A stretch of DNA of 32,733 nucleotides, from IMG/VR virus record IMGVR_UViG_3300021468_000006, positions 1-32,733 of that record. One strand, 5' to 3'. A program made the position numbers and the translations under genes. Numbering within the stretch: the first letter of the stretch is position 1; every line of letters begins with the position of its first letter. Below are positions 28,466 through 32,733 of the stretch, in pieces. The notes beneath the pieces were generated by a model. That model was not told the DNA's origin, ran no database searches, and saw only the letters and a program-made list of their open reading frames with translations. This stretch comes from a virus.

Positions 28466-28954
28466 ATGGATACTATTCAAACCGAAAGCCGAAACCTGTC
28501 TGCGTGCAACGCACAGGCAGAGCGGAAAGCCGAAAGCCGAAAGCCGAAAAACGCTCTTCCCACTCCAGCCTCCAGCCTCCAGCCTCAAGCCTGTGAGAAT
28601 CTGAATCTGCCCGAGACTTCTGAGGGTCGGGTCCACTTGCTGGCAAAGTTCTGGCGGCTGGGAAGCATCCTGGGATGCCACGGCGCTGGGCCGCTGGGGG
28701 TGCTCGACGAGGCGATTCGCCAACTGGAGCAGGCCCGGCGGTTGTTCGGACCGCCCGAGCACTGGGACTATTTCAGTGAACTGCTGGAGCACACCTGGTG
28801 CCTGTACGACGACATGCAGAGCGGGCACCTGCGCGTAAAACCGCGAAGCTACGGCGCTCGGCAAACACTAAACAACTTCCGCGCCTGGGCCCAGGCGTGG
28901 ATGGACGACTGGGAGCAAACGCCCTGGGACAAGAGTGACGAGGAGCCCGAGTGA
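28466..28954 (+). CDS. hypothetical helical protein with a repeat-derived N-terminus
   Basis: The C-terminal 110 residues (GRVHLLAKFWRLGSILGC; VLDEAIRQLEQARRLFG; TLNNFRAWAQAWMDDW) form an amphipathic helical domain of unknown family. The first 45 residues are encoded by short tandem repeats (GAAAGCC and CCTCCAG units, about 28484-28592), which look inserted. The true start may therefore lie later. Unknown function. Confidence 0.55.
   Translation: MDTIQTESRNLSACNAQAERKAESRKPKNALPTPASSLQPQACENLNLPETSEGRVHLLAKFWRLGSILGCHGAGPLGVLDEAIRQLEQARRLFGPPEHWDYFSELLEHTWCLYDDMQSGHLRVKPRSYGARQTLNNFRAWAQAWMDDWEQTPWDKSDEEPE
28575..28592. repeat. dispersed 18-base repeat, copy 2
   Basis: Exact reverse complement of 2795-2812. 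It is the last part of a tandem tract of CCTCCAG units in the N-terminal coding region of this gene. Confidence 0.5.
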
Positions 28955-28964
28955 TCCTTTTTTC

Positions 28965-28999
28965 GGGCGTCGCGCATGCGGGCTCCGTGCGCGGCGCCC
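28965..28999 (+). other. strong hairpin before the small early gene
   Basis: GGGCGTCGCGCA and TGCGCGGCGCCC form a 12-bp stem with one G-U pair and an 11-base loop, ending a few bases before the AAAGGAG ribosome site of the next gene. No T-run follows. Confidence 0.6.
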
Positions 29000-29017
29000 A
29001 CCAAAGGAGCCCAAGCA

Positions 29018-29416
29018 ATGGCGGAGAATACTCTCGAACAACTGGCCACGCTGGTGGCCCAGCAAATGCAACAAGCCGGTCAATCCACTGCTCAAACTGC
29101 TCAAAACATGCAGCCGACGGGCCTAGCGGGTGGACTGCCGGCGATGCAGCCCTTTGGCGCGCCGGCTGGATTGGGTGCGGGGACCATGCCTCAACCTACG
29201 GGCGTCAGTGTGCCCGTGACCGTGCCCATGCCTGACGGGCGTGAGCTGTCGGTGCGCGTGCACTTCGGCCCGGAGGCGGCGCAAAATCTCCAGCAATTGG
29301 CTGCGGCGTGCATGCAGCTTTTCGGGCCATATTTGCAGGCCCGCAACCCGTGGAATCGCAGCAGCAGAAATACCTGGAATGGTTCTCGCAGCGGTTTCTG
29401 GGGGCGACGCTGGTAG
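29018..29416 (+). CDS. small hypothetical protein, Gln/Ala-rich N-terminus
   Basis: This 132-residue protein has a helical Gln-rich start (NTLEQLATLVAQQMQQAGQ), a Pro/Gly linker and a helical domain (GPEAAQNLQQLAAACMQLFG) before a basic Trp/Arg tail (NTWNGSRSGFWGRRW). The tail may bind nucleic acid or membranes. AAAGGAG precedes the start. No family recognised. Confidence 0.58.
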   Translation: MAENTLEQLATLVAQQMQQAGQSTAQTAQNMQPTGLAGGLPAMQPFGAPAGLGAGTMPQPTGVSVPVTVPMPDGRELSVRVHFGPEAAQNLQQLAAACMQLFGPYLQARNPWNRSSRNTWNGSRSGFWGRRW

Positions 29417-29450
29417 TTCGAACAGCACAATTTCTGACAGGAGCAATCCA

Positions 29451-30323
29451 ATGAGTTGGATGGTACCACCGCAGTTCCTGGCGATCGATATCGAAACGAT
29501 CGCCGGCGAGCCGACCGAGGCCGAAGAATGGATGCGAAAGAGCTGGTCGCCCAGTCCGAAATGGAAACCGGCCACGATCGGCAACCGCTTCCTGGAAGCC
29601 TACGAGAAAAAACAGGAACAACTCGCTTTGCTCGACACGGCGCCGATCATCACCGTGGCCATGCGCACCGAGGCCGATTGCCGGGTGATTCACCATTTGC
29701 CGGTCGGCGATCAGCAAGTTGTGGGGGCGAGGCTGGAACAGACGGCCGACCAGGCTGCAATGCTCCGCCGCGTGCGAGACTACCTGGATCAGTGCACGCC
29801 GGAGACGGTGCTTGTCGGGCACAACATCCGGCACTTCGACCTGCCGAAACTCCGCCATGCCATGATCCGTCACGACGTGCGCCTGCCGCAGTGCCTGGTG
29901 TGGCACGACCAGCCGCTGTTCGACACGATGATCGAGTGGAACCGCTACACGCTTGATGAGCGGCCGATGATCTCGCTCAGCGATGTGCTGGATGCCTGCG
30001 GGCTACCGAATCACAAGCGGGTGATCGAAGGCGCCTTCGTGCCTGAATTGTATCAGCAAGGCCAATACCAGACGATTCTCACCTATGCGGTGGCCGACGT
30101 AGTGGCCGAATGGAACCTGTTTTTGCGAATGACAGGTCAGGCTGGCGACACATCGCTTGATTCCGGCCGGAAACAGCCGCCCAAGGTGATGGACAACTCT
30201 CCGGGCAATCCCACGCCCATCTGTCCGGCGGCCAGGGTGGTCGGTCCGCCCATTCGCCTGCCGGACGATGCGCAGGCCGCCGATGGCAATATTGACGCTC
30301 TTGTCAAGGAGTTCGAGCAATGA
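29451..30323 (+). CDS. DnaQ-like 3'-5' exonuclease
   Basis: The 290-residue protein has the DEDD motifs: FLAIDIET (Asp13, Glu15), LVGHNIRHFDLPKL with the second Asp, and a third Asp in YAVADVVAEW. It removes nucleotides from 3' ends during repair or recombination; a predicted 3'-5' polymerase-type exonuclease fold fits. The last 60 residues are a Pro-rich tail. AGGAG precedes the start and ATGA couples it to the SMC-like gene, so the pair probably works on DNA ends together. Confidence 0.82.
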   Translation: MSWMVPPQFLAIDIETIAGEPTEAEEWMRKSWSPSPKWKPATIGNRFLEAYEKKQEQLALLDTAPIITVAMRTEADCRVIHHLPVGDQQVVGARLEQTADQAAMLRRVRDYLDQCTPETVLVGHNIRHFDLPKLRHAMIRHDVRLPQCLVWHDQPLFDTMIEWNRYTLDERPMISLSDVLDACGLPNHKRVIEGAFVPELYQQGQYQTILTYAVADVVAEWNLFLRMTGQAGDTSLDSGRKQPPKVMDNSPGNPTPICPAARVVGPPIRLPDDAQAADGNIDALVKEFEQ

Positions 30324-31804
30324 ACCAACAAAGAACCATCCGGCTCGAAAACGTCGGGCCTATCGACAGGCTTTCCATCCCGCTGCCTGACGCCGGCGTG
30401 GTGGTGCTTCGCGGGCGCAACGGCGCTGGCAAATCGCACGCCCTGGCGGCCGTGGATTCTCTCATTGGCGGCCGGGGCAGGCCGCCATGCAAAGACGGGG
30501 CCCGCAAGGGGCTGGTCGAGGGTGTAGGGGCAAAGATCACGATCGGACGAAGCACCAGACGGACCGGTGAAGCTGAAGTCGTAACCTTGGAAGGTCGGCT
30601 TGATATTTCGCAACTGGTGCAACCGCCCATCAAAGACGAAGAAGCGGCCGACCGCCAGAGAATCAAGGCCTTGATACAGCTCTCTGGACAGCCGGCCGAC
30701 GCAGAAACATTCAAGCCCATCTTACCGCCCGAGGTCGAAATTGGCGAGCTGGTCTCAGTAACCGACCTGAAGCGTGACGATCCGGTCACCCTGGCCGGCA
30801 AGATCAAGCGGGCTCTGGAGGCCGAGGCCCGCCGGCACGAGAAGGCGGCCGAGAACCTCAATTCCAAAGCGGCTGGCCTGCAAGCGGAGATAGACGAACA
30901 TTCGATATCGCTGAACCTCGATCGAAAAACGACCGAGGCGGAACTGCAGGCCGCTTTGGTGGCCTTGAAGGAACTGGAAACTCGGGCCGAAGAGTCCCAA
31001 AGGCGACGCTCGCAGGCGGAAAAGGCCAGACAAACTTTGGAACAGCTTCGTTCCAAGCAACCGGCCGATCAATCGATCGAGGCCTTGGAGGCCGAAGAAA
31101 CGAATCTGGACGAGAAGATCGAAAAGCTGCAACGGGCCCTGGCCGTGGCCCAAGAGCGGCGTCATCAGGTACGTCGGCAATTGGACCAGGCCCGACTTGT
31201 GCAGTCGCAGATCAAGCAGCTTGAAGAAATCCTTGCCGAAGTGCCCGAGGCCGTGCCTCCTGACCAGATTCTTGCAGCCCAGGATGCCGTAGCCGAGGCC
31301 CAGCTACGGCACAATCAGGCGATCGAGGCTGAACGATTGCGAGACCTGAAAGCGCAGGCGGATCAATACCGCGAGTCGGCCGATAAGGCAGCGGCGGAGG
31401 CCGAGAGATTCCGAAATGCGGCCCATGCAACCGATGAAGTTCTGAACGAACTGGTAAGCCACGTGACCAGCAAGCTGCATGTGGAAGGCGGCCGGTTGGT
31501 CTGCCATACGGATCGTGGCATCGAACCATTCTCGGAACTCAGTCCCGGCGAGCGGTGGCGGGTGGCTTTGGAAATTGCCCTTGAGCAGGTGGGCCACGGC
31601 GGATTGGTCACCGTGCCCCAGGAGTGCTGGGAAGGTCTTGATCCGGTCAATCGCGCGGAAGTGGCGGAGATCGCCCGCAGTGTGGGCGTGGTGATTCTCA
31701 CAGCAGAGGCAGACGAGAAGGAACACATCGAGGCGATTCCCTTCGATCCTCACCATCGTGAGGCTCGGGCAGCGGCGGAGGCCGTAAAGGAGGGGCCGAG
31801 ATGA
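30320..31804 (+). CDS. SMC/Rad50-like ATPase
   Basis: Walker A GRNGAGKS (residues 32-39) begins an ABC-type head, followed by two coiled-coil stretches (about 155-250 and 300-380) and the signature FSELSPGERW (about 404-413). The Walker B segment reads TVPQECWEGLD: where most relatives have Asp-Glu, this has Gln-Glu, so catalysis may be altered. No zinc hook is seen. It is smaller than Rad50 and likely acts with the exonuclease in phage recombination. Confidence 0.78.
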   Translation: MNQQRTIRLENVGPIDRLSIPLPDAGVVVLRGRNGAGKSHALAAVDSLIGGRGRPPCKDGARKGLVEGVGAKITIGRSTRRTGEAEVVTLEGRLDISQLVQPPIKDEEAADRQRIKALIQLSGQPADAETFKPILPPEVEIGELVSVTDLKRDDPVTLAGKIKRALEAEARRHEKAAENLNSKAAGLQAEIDEHSISLNLDRKTTEAELQAALVALKELETRAEESQRRRSQAEKARQTLEQLRSKQPADQSIEALEAEETNLDEKIEKLQRALAVAQERRHQVRRQLDQARLVQSQIKQLEEILAEVPEAVPPDQILAAQDAVAEAQLRHNQAIEAERLRDLKAQADQYRESADKAAAEAERFRNAAHATDEVLNELVSHVTSKLHVEGGRLVCHTDRGIEPFSELSPGERWRVALEIALEQVGHGGLVTVPQECWEGLDPVNRAEVAEIARSVGVVILTAEADEKEHIEAIPFDPHHREARAAAEAVKEGPR

Positions 31805-32034
31805 AAACGATCAACATGCCGCGTCGCCATTGCGGACGCTGCCATAGCTGCGGACAGCCGCTGAAACGCTGCCTGGACGGCGAAGAGTGGTGCAGCGTCT
31901 GTCAAACTTACAGGCGCTACCCGTCGCACGGCTGGTCGAAAGGTGCCTGCACGGAATCAGAACGCCAAGAAATCGAATGTCCTGTTCAAGCGAAAGGGCA
32001 GCAAAATGGTCAAATCGAAGAAAAGCAAGACTGA
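31801..32034 (+). CDS. small zinc-finger protein
   Basis: CGRCHSCGQ and CSVC give four or more cysteines suited to bind one zinc within 77 residues. It overlaps the previous gene by ATGA. It resembles the zinc-ribbon gene at the left end of the window in size and cysteine layout. Function unknown. Confidence 0.68.
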   Translation: MKTINMPRRHCGRCHSCGQPLKRCLDGEEWCSVCQTYRRYPSHGWSKGACTESERQEIECPVQAKGQQNGQIEEKQD

Positions 32035-32290
32035 AGTGAAGATCGAAACATTTCCGCAAGTATTCCGTGAACGCTTCGGAATATTGATTGAGCGGATCGA
32101 TTATCACCAACTAAGAGTCGAGGATCTGAAAGCGGAATTGAAAAAGGAACGAGAAGCACTTGCTGCGGCTCAAGCAGAACTCGTGGCAATCGCCAGGAAA
32201 GCGGCGGAGGGGTTGCCTCTGTTCGAGCAAGCGAGTCAAACCGATCGAAGAACCGGACCGTCAAGTGAAACTGCTCGAAATGGAGGGTGA
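32006..32290 (+). CDS. small coiled-coil protein
   Basis: About 94 residues with a long charged helix (VEDLKAELKKEREALAAAQA). ATG 32006 has AAGGG upstream and the gene overlaps the zinc-finger gene by 29 bases. An earlier GTG is in frame. No known function. Confidence 0.55.
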   Translation: MVKSKKSKTEVKIETFPQVFRERFGILIERIDYHQLRVEDLKAELKKEREALAAAQAELVAIARKAAEGLPLFEQASQTDRRTGPSSETARNGG

Positions 32291-32349
32291 CGGATGATCG
32301 CGTCCAATGTGGAGAATCGGATTCGCCATCAATTCAAAGGAGAATTTCC

Positions 32350-32724
32350 ATGCCTGCAATTCAACGAGTCTGGCTGACCAAGCTGGAAGCTGATATCCTT
32401 CTGCATCGTCTGGAAGTGCCGGACGCCATTGCCGATGCGATGGACAGGCTGGAACCTGAAACCGAATATGAAGCTGTCGCCTTGGCCTGCGAACGGTTGG
32501 CCAAACAACTTCGCTCCGGCTACGTGGAACCGCACGACAAACTGGAACGAGCAGTACTTGAAGACGCCTTTGTCGGCTCGACTTATGTGGCCTGCATGGA
32601 GGAAGCTTATCACGACGGACAGCTCAGCGCTCAAAAGCTCGGCAAGATCAAGCGGGCTTACGAGCGGCTGGGAGATAAGCTTGCGGCCGAAGTTGGATTA
32701 AATACCGCTTGGCAGACCTATTAA
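32350..32724 (+). CDS. hypothetical helical protein
   Basis: A 124-residue helical protein (WLTKLEADILLHRLEVPDAI; DGQLSAQKLGKIKRAYERLG). The ATG has AAGGAG upstream; a GTG at 32287 would overlap the previous gene but lacks a ribosome site. It ends nine bases before the window edge. If the molecule is circular, the next gene would be the zinc ribbon at the start. No family recognised. Confidence 0.58.
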   Translation: MPAIQRVWLTKLEADILLHRLEVPDAIADAMDRLEPETEYEAVALACERLAKQLRSGYVEPHDKLERAVLEDAFVGSTYVACMEEAYHDGQLSAQKLGKIKRAYERLGDKLAAEVGLNTAWQTY

Positions 32725-32733
32725 AGAATGGCG

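Overview
This window is a compact, GC-rich genome of a temperate, long-tailed, HK97-type phage. Almost every gene lies on the + strand, packed with ATGA/TGATG start-stop overlaps. A 3' part of a tRNA-Ile gene sits next to excisionase-like and integrase genes in the middle of the window, with phage genes on both sides. This is the attP arrangement of an excised or circular phage, not of an integrated prophage. Read as a circle, the order is: integration, recombination (DnaQ-like exonuclease, SMC-like ATPase), replication (winged-helix initiator, RusA), CRISPR module, secreted protease and membrane genes, head genes, tail genes, accessory cassette, attP. The sequence does not name the host. High GC and repeats of the AATGACCAATGACC type would suit a Planctomycetes-like bacterium, but that is a guess.

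Region by region: 1-2.8 kb holds small zinc-ribbon genes, an unusual interrupted tRNA-Leu-like gene, a replication protein, a GNAT acetyltransferase and a RusA resolvase. 2.8-5.3 kb holds the most striking system: a miniature protein resembling Cas12/TnpB with an apparently cut-short RuvC region, a ParB-like protein, a structured 183-base leader that may encode a tracrRNA, and a CRISPR array of seven 36-base repeats. No cas1 or cas2 is present. 5.4-8.3 kb carries a double-HTH protein, an exported trypsin-like protease, a thioredoxin-like protein and small membrane proteins. 8.3-10.9 kb has LamG-like and fibre-like virion proteins and an HNH nuclease. 10.9-16.3 kb carries terminase, portal, ClpP-type prohead protease and major capsid protein. 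16.4-23.3 kb carries connectors, tail tube, a tail chaperone with a -1 frameshift, tape measure and tail-tip/collar proteins. 23.4-26.2 kb has one leftward membrane-protein gene and three rightward genes of unknown role behind an operator-bearing promoter. 26.2-27.9 kb is the integration module, and 28.1-32.7 kb is an early recombination module.

The most novel signal links two distant places. A single degenerate copy of the CRISPR repeat (about 27 of 36 positions, both hairpins kept) lies in the leader of the integrase gene, 21 kb from the array. It sits downstream of a strong promoter that shares an operator motif with the excisionase-like gene's promoter. It is followed by a three-helix structure that pairs across the integrase Shine-Dalgarno sequence and start codon. 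Together with the apparently nuclease-poor effector, this suggests the phage may use a CRISPR-derived RNA-guided binder for regulation, possibly of lysogeny, as well as or instead of cutting rival DNA. That link is inference.

Many genes are preceded by very strong perfect hairpins, a recurring feature of this genome.
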